Assembly: GCA_008711295.1 (NCBI GenBank)
Contig: VUYV01000062.1
Span: 1,145,309 to 1,209,308 of the forward strand
Direction of reading: 5' to 3'
DNA: 64,000 bases
Origin: Anarhynchus alexandrinus
Lineage: Eukaryota > Chordata > Aves > Charadriiformes > Charadriidae
Position numbers and translations under genes: made by a program. The notes beneath the pieces were generated by a model, which saw only the letters and a program-made list of their open reading frames with translations, made no database searches and had not been told where the DNA came from. Numbering within the stretch: the stretch's first letter is position 1; each line of letters starts with the position of its first letter. This document shows, in pieces, positions 13,993 through 24,583 of this stretch.

Positions 13993-14037
13993 CAACTTCT
14001 GTCATTAAAAAAAGCCATCGGTAAAGATCTTCCTTCC
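13993..14037 (-). other. Candidate internal exon (splice-site evidence only)
   Basis: The minus strand has a full-consensus donor (GTAAGTAC) at 13992. A moderate acceptor lies at 14038 (TTAAG after a pyrimidine-leaning tract). The 45-nt interval is open for 14 codons, reading KEDLYRWLFLMTEV. An alternative acceptor (TTTTTTTAATGACAG) would leave only 6 nt. No homology is recognised. Confidence 0.13.
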
Positions 14038-17000
14038 CTTAACCACGAGGGACTTGGAGAAGCACCACAGAGAACAAACAGTAGCTCTGGAGAAGTCAGA
14101 GGGACTATTCTAGCTATCTCAAAAATCCTAAGTCTTCAAAAATCTATTTAGAACAATTTAGAGTACAAGTTAACTCTGTCTTCAGTGAGGGGAGGTGAAT
14201 CAAAAGTTATAAAGAAAAGGCATGAAAGATCTGGGACAATAACAGGTTGGAAAGGAAGAATGCTACAAGGAGTTGGGCATACAGTAGATTTTGGACTTTG
14301 CAGTGCTGCGTGTTCAAACATCCTCCATACCCAGGTCATCAATAGCGAGACCCTTGGACTGCCAACACCTTTCTCTGTTCATTCTCTTTGAAGGATAGGA
14401 AGGGGCACTGTGAGTCTGTTTTAAGTTCCTCTTTCTTGGTTCTCATTATTCAAATACCCAATGAGCAAGTGATGCTTGGTTAACTAAAGTGATTCCAAGC
14501 ACCATTCCTCTGGTTAAATGCTACCGCTCTTACTGCCCTTCCCGGCTATTTCTTATTTTTAAGACTTTTCTAGATAAACGCTAACAACAGAAGTTTTTTG
14601 GAATACAAAATATCAAGANGGGAAAGGAGGGAGAAAGACCTGACTACAAACCATAAATCAAACTGCCACATTTCCACCAAAAACTTATGTGAATTAGTTT
14701 TACATAGTTTGATTTTCATTTGTAACTTTTAGCTTGATCTGAAAAAGCATTTCTTCGCTATTCAAACTAATATACAGTCCATACAGAATGTACAAAAAAG
14801 GAGGTCTGAACATTTCTCATTTAGTTATATGAATACCTGAGAAACATGGAAGTTTATACAAGAGTATTGAATGAATTCTGGAAAAGTCCACAGAGACATT
14901 TTCAGTGCTTTAAGATGTTTATAAAGGCAGCCTGACAGGTTTTAAGTTCTGTTAGCTATTTGATTCATACCTGAAAATTAAGGTATATTAAGCCTATTCT
15001 TCCATGTTTTTCCTGCTTGATTTACAGGTGATACACTTTCAAATTTAAGACTTTAACAAATACCTCTCTCTCAAATATTACCCAAAGATATGCCTAGATA
15101 ATTTATGCACAGATATGAGTCAAAGAAATCCACAAAATTCAGATTTTAAATCACGCAATTCCCTTTGGCTCAGTCTTTGTTTTTGTTATACTCATGCTGA
15201 CATCGATTCTTTAATTCTCCAACTTTAAAACTCTGCTCCAGACCCCCTCAAGTTCTAATACAAAAGCAAAAGGAATGTCTGTGATTAATCTTACAGGAAT
15301 TCTCTACTTCATAAAGAAATAATAAAAGAAATAAACCTATTTTTAACCTCATTGGACTAATTTGAAAATAAACTTTTTGTTGGTTACAGGGGGAAAGAAA
15401 AAAAAAACCCATACATTTCTGATTCCGCCCCCCCTTATTCTCTTGGAGCAGAGAAAATCTGCATGTTTCCTCCATGTTTCGAGTCACTTAAGTAATACAG
15501 TCACTTCTAAGGTAATTCTGAACATTGTTGAAATTTTAAAGTGTATAAATCTAATTAGTAACTGGAATCAAGCAGTCAACATACAAAAACTAATCCTAAA
15601 GGTATAAATAATTATTTGTATTTAGAGCCAGACTTGTCCATTTGTCTTTTTTTTTTTTTTAATAAGTGTGGTTTTATTTGGTAGTGTTGAGACATTCACT
15701 GTATTGGAATCAAAGAGTACAGTGTATTTTGTCTAACAAGAACTTAAATATATTTCATTGCAAGTGTTCAACAACTTAAAAAAATGCTTCCTTTACCTTT
15801 ACGAAATTAAGGGAAAAGTGCTAATCAATATATTTCCCCCTATATTCATCCAAATATCAGACACTAATTATATCTCAGGCACAAGCATGACTGCCTTGAA
15901 TACAGAAGCAAGTCTAAAGTGGCAGTCAATAGATTGATTATTTAGTAAAGCTAGGATACAGATACATGCACCCTACCGTTTACAAAACTGTCACCAGCGA
16001 TATCGATTCTGTAGATTGCTTCCAACAGATTAGCGTTCATTCTGGCTTCATCTATGACTTTCTGCAGGTTTTGTTGCTACAGGCAATAAACTCACAAAAC
16101 ATCCCAGCTGGACTGAGCAAAACAGCTATGTCCTGTACTCTTAATTCACAGACAGATATTTAGCCTTTTACAATCTATCCTCAAAGGTATAGCAGAATCA
16201 CAGTTGCCTTGTAAACGTACAACTATTAATGTGTTTTCTTTGCATCACGTTAGCACACAGGGCAAAAGTGTTGCTCAGGGCTTAACGCGTTGAACACCAA
16301 CACACACAGAAAAGAGACTGCCTCTGTTAAAAGTATCAAGCAAGACAGTCAGGCAGTGACCAACTTAGTTTATAAATCAATTTCTCCAAAAACACCTTCA
16401 GAAAACCTGCATGATATAAAAGAAATGAAAACCATATCTTAACCTCAGGCTGATTTACAATCCCCACGCATGCCACAGAATTGCTGTGGGTAGTTATGAC
16501 AGCACTTTCAAGGACAATCACCAACATTTACCAGTGTGCTGAAACTACGTTAAAAAAAAAGAGATGCCGTTACAGAGGATCATGAAGTTATCTAAAAGAG
16601 ACTGCAGATTTAGTACTGTTAACCTGGTTAAATTGAGCGAGAATTGTACACAGAGACACTTTAATCTCCTCAGAAGGAATCACTGACCTGAAAAATTGCA
16701 GCACTTGAAACAGTACCTTCTGGTGTCCTCTTTTCTTTGGTGACGTACACATCAAAAGCAGTTAAAATTCTGTAGGCTTTAAGATATTAACTAGACATAA
16801 TATACCACAATCCATAAAATGCAAACTCTGGAAGGGTAAACAAAAGGAGATAAATACTGCCTTTATGTCTCCCCTAAGCATTTAGTACTACGTGCTAACT
16901 ACTGGAACAGACAGGACCTTTGGTCTGAAGTTGTAACTAATTTTATATATATTCCCATGTCCTTATGGAATGCTGAAACCAGGTGAAAGTGCCATCAGCT

Positions 17001-17898
17001 GTGGTCACTATTCCTTATCAAAGGTTACTTAAGCGATGTAACTAGACTTAGAAGCATAACCAACAGACTCAGCCCCTCATCCTTGTCTGTTAGTGTGATT
17101 CGTGTTTGTGATCTCAGCCAGTGAGACTGAATTAGAAACCAACCTCATATGTAGTCACATCTGACATGAAAGGGGAATTTCCCTTAACAAAAACATAGTG
17201 CTCATCAGCAGGGCTTGCAAGTAGTTTCAGCCCTATTTCCCTGATTCATTAAGACTGCCAACTGCAGAAGGAACAGTTCTCTGCTCCATGTTATGGTTGG
17301 TGTATCCCAACTAACAGCTACTGCAAATATATCAAACACGGAAAGGAAAGGAAAAAGTCAAAGGAAAGGACATCATTGCCTTGGGCAGCTTCTGATGGGT
17401 GGCATTCAAATAAACCATATGGAAAATGGTAGAACAGTTGGGCAGAGGTTATAAACTGATGTCTGAAATTAAATTTCTCCACTACTACAAAATGATAGTC
17501 CCAAAGAACCCTATTGACTGCCTTCTCTGAACCTAATGGTAGAAGGCAGCAACTTTTATTCTCTCGGTTAACGTGATCAATGTGTTTAATGCTTCTTAAA
17601 GTTTATGAATTGTAGCTGCTCTTGGAGTAAAGCCAGACTGGTCAGTGTGGATAAGCTGGAAGGGCTGGAGACAGCCAGTTTGCTAAGACTTTCACTTGTA
17701 TTTCACTGACCACTTTAATTAATTATATTGCTCAGCAATGTGAGAGGTGAAACTCAGAGATTGTTTTGCTTCAGCCATTTTGTATGTCGACGACACAAGC
17801 AGTGCTATGAAAAACAACTCCTTAAAAGGAGAAAAATGTGAATCAAGTTTGTGATAGGCTAACCGGTCATGAAAGAATGCGCGTCCTAAAGTACCTAA

Positions 17899-17930
17899 CC
17901 AATGGGAAAAGGGGACAGGACATAAATACC
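17899..17930 (+). promoter_or_regulatory. Probable LTR promoter (CCAAT plus TATA-like box)
   Basis: CCAAT at 17899-17903 is followed 17 bases later by CATAAATACC at 17921-17930. Both lie inside the LTR upstream of its AATAAA, which is the normal arrangement of an LTR core promoter. Whether it still drives transcription is unknown. Confidence 0.55.
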
Positions 17931-18001
17931 TGAAGTTTTGTAACTAAGTGTGCTCTTTTTGAGAGGCACCCGACTCAGCTGACTCATTTATTTTGATCCT
18001 G

Positions 18002-18007
18002 AATAAA
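18002..18007 (+). terminator. LTR polyadenylation signal AATAAA
   Basis: Canonical AATAAA about 75 bases downstream of the TATA-like box and 66 bases before the LTR end. It is positioned as the R-region polyadenylation signal of an LTR. Confidence 0.6.
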
Positions 18008-18210
18008 CTTATATCTTTGCTTCGAAGACTTTGTCCTCTCTACATTTTTATCCATGAGCGAGTGTTTCTCACAGCAAGGCTTTTGGATTAAAGATTTGAT
18101 ACATCTGAAATAAGAAAAAAATACATAGTGCTTACACCCAGTTCTGGACAGCTCCTGGAAGGTTTCTAATGGCATTGACCGTATAACTTCTGGTTCTCTC
18201 CACTTCCAGG

Positions 18211-18316
18211 TTTTTGTGTTGTGGGGTTTTGGTTTGGTTTGGTTTTGGGTTTTTTGGGGGGTTTTGGGGTTTTTTTTGGGGTGGTGGTGGTGTTTTTGTT
18301 TGTTTGTTTGTTTTTT
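18211..18316 (+). repeat. G/T simple-sequence tract with G4T4-like runs
   Basis: About 105 bases made almost only of G and T on the + strand. It contains four long G runs separated by T runs of 6, 4 and 8, then a GGT repeat and a TTTG repeat. The G runs fit the pattern for an intramolecular G-quadruplex on the + strand. Confidence 0.85.
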
Positions 18317-18694
18317 ACAGAAAGCATTGGTGAGCATCCTTTAACAAGATTTATGTGTCCTTTCAAGGTGAACTGCTCTGTTAAAAGGGTCTTCTGAATC
18401 CCTTGAATGATACTGTAGGTCCAGAAAGCACATGTAATGGGCACTCCTCTATTACATACTGCTTATAGAATCTGTACTGAGACAAAACTTCTCTTTGTAC
18501 ACAGAAGAATTCCTGTTGGACTCAATGGCCTCTTCTAAGGTTGACTATGACTGAAGCTCAGTGTCAGCTAGACCCCAGTAGACTCTACTGGGTGTTGGAC
18601 TAGGTTTATTAAAGAAAAAAAAAAAGGAGGAATCCAAAAAGCCCTCCTCAAACCCTGTTATTTCTCTATTTGAAATCCATTCACTTCAGCTGTA

Positions 18695-18699
18695 TAAAA

Positions 18700-18731
<32 letters not shown>

Positions 18732-18743
18732 AGAAAAAGGAGA
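18695..18743 (+). repeat. Poly-A tract grading into AAAAG repeats
   Basis: About 21 consecutive A bases followed by AAAAG/AAAAAG units. No retrotransposed gene body or CR1 tail was recognised upstream, so it is treated as simple sequence. Confidence 0.8.
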
Positions 18744-20173
18744 AGCAACATGAATTCTGCAAGAATCCCTCAAAACATCACTGGGCCTCCTTTACAACAG
18801 ACATTACTTTCAATCTTTCACAACATCTCACAACAGTAGAGCAATTTCCCCAGTGCAGCAAAGTGAAAGAACTAAAATCAGTTTTCATGCACATGGTAAA
18901 GCCAAAACAAAACTCATATTGTTTCAGTAAATTTGCACAGACATCTTCCATTTAGTTTAGAGACACCTTCCAATTCTGAAGTTTTCAACCTCATTATTTT
19001 TCTCCTCAAACTTCTGTCATGGCTATCAGTACTGCTTACTTTTCAACCTCTTTTTACATCAGAACAAGCCTCAGCATTTCCATCTGCAACATACTACATC
19101 TCCAATAAATGTGTTTAGGTATGATGCTTTACTACAATATTGGTGCAAATCAGATTTCTGAAGAATAAAGGACACGTACAGCAAAGTGCCCAGTAAGCTA
19201 TTGAAAGCTGTTGCACACGTAAACCAAAGAACAAAAGATCAGTCATCATCACACTACCCACACCACTTTAAACACTACCATAGCAGCTTGAACAGAAAAC
19301 TGACACCTGGCATTCCCTGGGACTATTCCCAGGAGGACCTTCTAATTTCTAGAAAACTGGCAAAAGCAGTAGTCAGCAGCATTTAATAGTGCAGTTCCCA
19401 AATGTTAAGAAACTAACACTTTTCCATAAACGCAAAGAGGTCAAACTTTTAATTTTGCCTAGTATTAAATGAGTACCTTTAGTAGAGACAATCAGTCTAC
19501 TGCTTTACTAGTTAAGGAAAAATATAAACCATTACTTTTGCAGTTCTAGTTATGTTTACTACTAGGTAAATCCCACAGCTGTTTAACCGCCACTTAAGTA
19601 AGCTAGCTGTGTAACACTCACACTGTCTACCTTGCAACCCAATAAGGCATCAGATATCAGGATCATTTACTTTATAGCTGAAGATCAGCTACTTCTATCA
19701 CAGATGAAGGATGCCCTCTATAAGGGCTCACACAGCTGTATTACTCAATTGTTTTAACGCATAAAGTGACTTAAGCCACCTTAGCCCAATAGCCTTTCTT
19801 GCCATTCATGTCAGCAGCACACAAGACCCTTACTGTGGGAAGACATAGCAAGAGTTCTAACAGCCAAAGACTTTGGTTATACCCAAAAGGAGTTTCAAAC
19901 AGCACAATGAAAAGTAACATCTTAAGAACCAAAACCACATCTCAAATACGGTGCCACAGGTATCCCCTCCAAAACTGATGTGACCTTTCCCTGCTTAGTT
20001 TAAGAAATTTAGTGGCATGTTATCATGACACGGTAGACTCAAATTAAATGATGGCTTGTTTTTTTTCCCACCAAAGATTAACTGAAAAATAAAAAAAAAA
20101 ACACCAATGTTCAAGATTCTTCTCAGAAAGTCAATTTTCATTTTAGAAGGCTGTATTTATAGAGGATGGTATT

Positions 20174-20244
20174 TGTTGTTCGTTTGTGGTTGGTTTGGGG
20201 TTTTTTGGGGTTTTTTTTTGGGGGGGTTGGGGGGTCAGGGGGGA
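20174..20244 (+). repeat. Second G/T tract with long G runs
   Basis: A G/T-only stretch with G runs of 4, 4, 7 and 6 separated by T runs of 6, 9 and 2. It resembles the tract at 18.2 kb in composition and strand, and is another G-quadruplex candidate. Confidence 0.8.
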
Positions 20245-21285
20245 GTAATCCAGCCTTTGTTCTTTACCCATTTGTCACATGGCGATGACCTGAAGTGTTC
20301 AGGACAGAAAGACTTAATAAATTTCTTCACACTAATTAGCAAGAAGAAAATGCTACAAAGGAAGTTCTACCTTGAAACAAGAAATTCTTTAAAATTAAGA
20401 AAAAAGTGCATGGTGGTGAGAATAAAGCTGATCTTAAAGACATATTCTAAAACTTCTAGACTCCTGAAAACATAAAACAATCAGAGATGAGAGAATACCA
20501 GAAGTACAGATAAAAAACACAGTGTAAAAGCTTAAGCAAAGAGGACAAAGAAAGGTAAAAGATCAAAACCTAAGTCAACCTCAAAGTAGACACCCAATAT
20601 AAAGAATAGAAATTCTAGGGTTTATGTAGGAGTTAGTAAATGTTCTTCTAAAGAAATGTTTTCTAACTTTAAGGAAGGTTTGCCCATTTAGCTAGAAGCC
20701 TTTTATGCGTTACTCCATTATTAACGATTATCAAGAGAATTACAGTAAAAGCTATCTTCCTCTCACTTGAAAAGTTCATCTACCATAGCATATCCTTCAA
20801 AATTATTATAACTTCAGGTCCTTTTATGAAAGCTTGAAAAGATAAGACTGAAAAAAATACTGTCCAGCCTGTTTCAGGGTGCATAAAAAAACATTGAACA
20901 GGACATGTTTGAATCTATTTTCTGTCTAACCAACTTAAGAGACACTGTAGGACCTGAGCTAACTCAACTTTGCAATTTTTATTAAAAGAAAAACTGATAA
21001 AATGTTAAAGAAACTAAGAAAGCCACACAGAAAAAACTAGTTTCATGCAATAATAACTAGTTATGTTTAACTTCAAATGCTGTCCCTCAGTCTTTGCATT
21101 AGAAACATTACACTCCAGTTTAGATGCTAATGTTGTATTGTCTATCACTTCAGTTACTGAGCTGCAGAATGCAAACAGAAAATGTAAATTTTGAAACACT
21201 TCTCTGAATTACAAGTCCAGTTACTTGGGATGTGATACAGACCAAAGTTCAACTCAGAGAGTACTGTGCAAATAACTGCACTCAC

Positions 21286-21340
21286 CATACAAGATGGCAA
21301 CCTAAAGACAGCTTTAATTTTTACTAGCAGCCATTCACTG
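21286..21340 (-). other. Candidate internal exon (strong splice sites)
   Basis: On the minus strand a very good acceptor (CTTCTTTGTCCTTATCGGCAG) ends at 21341. A near-perfect donor (TATG|GTGAGTGC) starts at 21285. The 55-nt interval is open in one frame, giving SEWLLVKIKAVFRLPSCM after one leading base. No known family is recognised. Splice quality is better than for most candidates here, but coding status is unproven. Confidence 0.2.
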
Positions 21341-24068
21341 CTGCCGATAAGGACAAAGAAGGCACCTAAGGAAGAATAAGACCTATGGAAATAGCGCTTA
21401 GGCTCCTTCACCGCCACGTCCCCTTACACAAACAAAGAGAGCATATTAACTGCTATATTACTTCATAAATTATCTCAAGGAGTTCCTTGGTTGCCACTCT
21501 GCTACAGTGCAGCCCTTTCTCACTATGCAGCATGAGTCCTCAAGCTCTCCTTACAAGAGAATTAAGTAATTTCAAAATTAAGGCTCAATTCAGACACGTG
21601 CAAATCACCCTCCTCTGAAGCAGCAACAACTAAAGACAAGCCTTCCAATGGAAGCCTGCTCTGTCTTTCATTGCTCCTCTTCACAGCAGTCTTGCCTCTT
21701 CTGGACAGCCAAACCAACATTGCACTACATCACTAACATATAGACACTGATAGAGGTAGTCCGAGCTTTGCTACTCAGCTCCCAAACCACTGCTAGGGAC
21801 CCACCGGAGCTTTCAACTTCTGCTAGCTTGCTTTAAACACATCAGTAAACACATCCCAGAAACTTGGATTCAACGGTGTATTTCTGTATTTATAAAGCCT
21901 TTGTCAGATTAGCAAGCAAAAATATCCAAAGCAGCAAGCTCACAAACTCCTTCTGCAAATTCTGGAATTATCAATACAATGAAGAACTCAAGATCAGCCC
22001 ACACTGCACACCTATGATGGGCTGTAACACACATTTCAGCAATGACCTACACATCACTTCCACCTCCAGATTGCTCAGAAGTCATTTAATGAGGAACCTA
22101 CACCCACACTAGCCTACAAAACGGGAATAATGCTTAGGGAAGTACAATGTCAAATTTAAGCATTTTGCAATTAAGGTGCATGCTAAATTGCTTTAATTCC
22201 AATAATCTCTCAAAATGTCTTTCCTACCATTCTCAAAGGAGGACAGGAATATTTTCCATTAGCCAGCAAACAGAGACGAAGAAAAAATTCACAGCTAAAG
22301 CATCTCAATGCACAAAAAAAGACAGGGATATGTAGCTAGAAGCACGGATGACTGTCTTAAGGCTGGGAAGATTGTCCTAAGGCTTGGCTTATTCATACCC
22401 AAAACCCCTGCAAATCCTTGTAAAAAGCTTGAGAAAGAAAGGTTAACTGTCTTATTTAAGGTCCTGTTGGAAAACTGCAACAGAAACAAGCCAAATGCCC
22501 AAAATCATAGTCCATTACCATAATCAAGGCACTCTCTAACCTGTGATCTTCTGAGTAACAAACTCAATTGAACAGGCATTGTCTGACAGACACCATCCTA
22601 TGCCCAAAACCACACATCTTTTGGTAACAGCAAAACTGCTGAACTACATGCAATTTTTCTGACAGCTGTTAAAGACAAAAAGAAGTGTTGCTTGCCACCA
22701 AGTTACATAGTGTTTTCTAAATTATTTTCTACTGTGTAACAGGAGATATAAGCAAACTTTTTTTCTTATTTTTGTCTACTTGGATTATTACTCTATATTA
22801 GTTCACTTTTTCACATGCTTAAAGATGTTAAAATATGTCTAGCAATGTTTTCATTTGATGTCTAGCACACACAGTAGAATCCTATTCACCTGAAGCGGAA
22901 TTAAAAAAAAAAAAAACAACAAAACCCCCCCGTATTTGACAAAACCAGAGTGGCCTCAATATCTCAGGATAACCACATAAAAAAACCAAAATACCATCAA
23001 AAACACTCCTCAAAATTGTAAAAAGACAGTTTAGCTCCAACAAAGATTATACAAATCCAAATCAGCAAACATTGCACATATAAGATGAGGTCCTGCTGTC
23101 AGATTTACAAAAGTCCAGCAAAGGGAAGAGCAGGAGAATGCTGGCTGCTGGAGGCGTAGACCATATGCCTCTTTGTTGCAGGCTCCCTCCAAAAAAGTAT
23201 CCAGCATGGCCTAGAAATCAATTTATAGAAATACTTGAGCCTGTACTGTTAAACAACTGTGTGAAATGGAAAAGGAACTGGACTACTTATGATAACTGGC
23301 TATGCCCACACTGTTTGTGTTTAGCCTGGGGAAAGAAGCGGTTTATTTGTTTGGGGGGTTTCATGAATGTTTGAATACTTGCTAAAGCAACAGTTACTGA
23401 TGAAAATACCTTGTTTGAAAACGCAGTAACAGCTGTGTGTTCTACAGTCATACATTATAGTGAAAGCTGATAATTTTTTAAATGCAAAACATAATCCCCA
23501 GCAGTAACAGAGCTCTCTAAATTAAAAGCTCTAACACTCCTCTCAGCCAGGAGTGTGTGTATGATTAGTGACTGCAGCTGCAATGGTGCGCACATGCACA
23601 CACACACGCTCTGATATGGTGGGGAGAAAAGAGCTAATAATTGGGTCCTACTGATTCAGTGTGTGAGCTTTTCCAACCTTGAGCAAAATCTCCATGGGAG
23701 ACACCCACCACAGAGCCAGATCTGTGGACTACTGCACCACAAAAGTAGTGGTTCTTTGCTGCTTAACAGAACTCTCCAAGATTAAGATAAAATGCTTCCT
23801 GTCTCGATGGTTCTTTTAACAAATCGCAGATTTTGCATGTGACAATAGACAGTTAAACCATTTATTTCTTTTTTTCCTTTCCTTTGATAAATGAACAGAA
23901 TTATTTTAATATTAAAAAACTATACTACTTGTGAAAGCAGTGAGTATACCTGCAGCAGACAGCAACTTCTGAGAAATTAATACATGCAACTAGTGAACAA
24001 GCTATTAGTTGAATGTATTCTCCCCTTACAAAAGAACACCAAGATTCTTATTTTCACCTCATACTTAC

Positions 24069-24077
24069 TTGCCAGTG
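24069..24077 (-). other. Possible 9-nt microexon
   Basis: On the minus strand a strong pyrimidine-rich acceptor (CTTCTCTTCCTTTCACATGCAG) is followed by only nine bases (CACTGGCAA) and then a full-consensus donor (GTAAGTATG). The nine bases have no stop in any frame and would preserve reading frame. Microexons of this size are known in vertebrate neural genes. Chance juxtaposition of an acceptor and a donor is the main alternative. Confidence 0.15.
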
Positions 24078-24528
24078 CTGCATGTGAAAGGAAGAGAAGG
24101 CTTTTACAACAGATCAAGAAGTCTCCCCTTGAAGAATTTAGTAAGCAATGCAGTGTGCCATATTTCAAAAGAAAATTTACATGGTGTATAAAACAGCAGA
24201 AAAGGCATTCCAACCCAACCCTTCTTCAAGCAGTGACATACACTGCAAAAACTCAAATATCTTAGGAGAAAGAGTATAAGATGCAGCTAGCCTGACCAGT
24301 GGGATTCGAAAGAGGTTTTGCCTCCTTCAGCACAAACAAGAAACCTCCCTTTTGTCACCTGCAGCTACAGCACCATCTTTAAGGTCTTTGCCGTGGACTA
24401 CAACAAACTGAGGGGTCTGACTGATACCATAATCAGTCAGGACCTGGTTCACAGAAGTAACTAGCTTTTTATTATAATAACTGAGCCAAGTAATGTTTAT
24501 CCCATAAGCACTGTCATCCTAGGTTAAC

Positions 24529-24583
24529 GGTTGGACTTGATGATCTTAAAGGTCTCTTCCAAACAAAACTATGATTCTATGAT
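24529..24583 (+). mobile_element. CR1 LINE 3'-end fragment, about 55 bp
   Basis: The sequence matches the last part of CR1: GGTTGGACTTGATGATCTTA followed by the AAGGTCTCTTCCAA stretch and ending with the ATGATTCTATGATG octamer run. Compare the same region of the larger copy at 8048-8105. It is extremely 5'-truncated and carries no coding region. Confidence 0.85.

Larger units (their letters stand above)
8106..17734. other. AT-rich non-coding stretch, no gene recognised
   Basis: Long AT-rich interval with only short open frames (longest about 100 codons) and no recognisable protein. It contains a 34-bp tandem duplication near 9.8 kb, a triple TGATTCAGT motif near 12.5 kb and one weak minus-strand exon candidate near 14.0 kb. 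An N is present at 14619. No interspersed repeat was recognised between the CR1 copy and the LTR. Confidence 0.6.
17739..18073 (+). mobile_element. Solo LTR of an endogenous retrovirus, 335 bp, with 4-bp target duplication
   Basis: The element starts TGTGAGA and ends TCTCACA, a perfect 7-bp terminal inverted repeat with the TG...CA ends typical of LTRs. It is flanked directly by GCAA on both sides (17735-17738 and 18074-18077), a 4-bp target-site duplication. Inside, in the expected order, are a CCAAT box (17899-17903), a TATA-like CATAAATA (17921-17928) and an AATAAA polyadenylation signal (18002-18007). No second LTR, primer-binding site or internal coding region adjoins it, so this is a solo LTR left by recombination between two LTRs. 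A 4-bp duplication is most typical of class I (gammaretrovirus-like) elements, but the class is inferred from that alone. Orientation is + from the polyadenylation signal. Confidence 0.88.
18078..24528. other. Non-coding stretch with simple-sequence tracts, no gene recognised
   Basis: After the solo LTR the sequence is AT-rich with several homopolymer and G/T tracts, listed separately. Open frames are under 125 codons; the longest (20107-20475 on +, and 17984-18337 on -) translate low-complexity G/T or A/C tracts and are not credible genes. Two minus-strand exon candidates lie near 21.3 and 24.07 kb. Confidence 0.6.

Noticed and set aside
15640..15662. Poly-T as the tail of a minus-strand retrocopy
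   Set aside because: No gene-like or CR1-like sequence adjoins it on the minus strand.
17984..18444. Open frames of 92-117 codons on -
   Set aside because: They translate the A/C complement of the G/T tract into Lys/Pro/Asn/Thr low-complexity peptide and overlap the LTR.
18514..18550. TTGGACTCAATGGCCTCTTC resembling a CR1 3' end
   Set aside because: The resemblance is limited to about 20 diverged bases and lacks the terminal octamers; it may be an old remnant but is not supportable.
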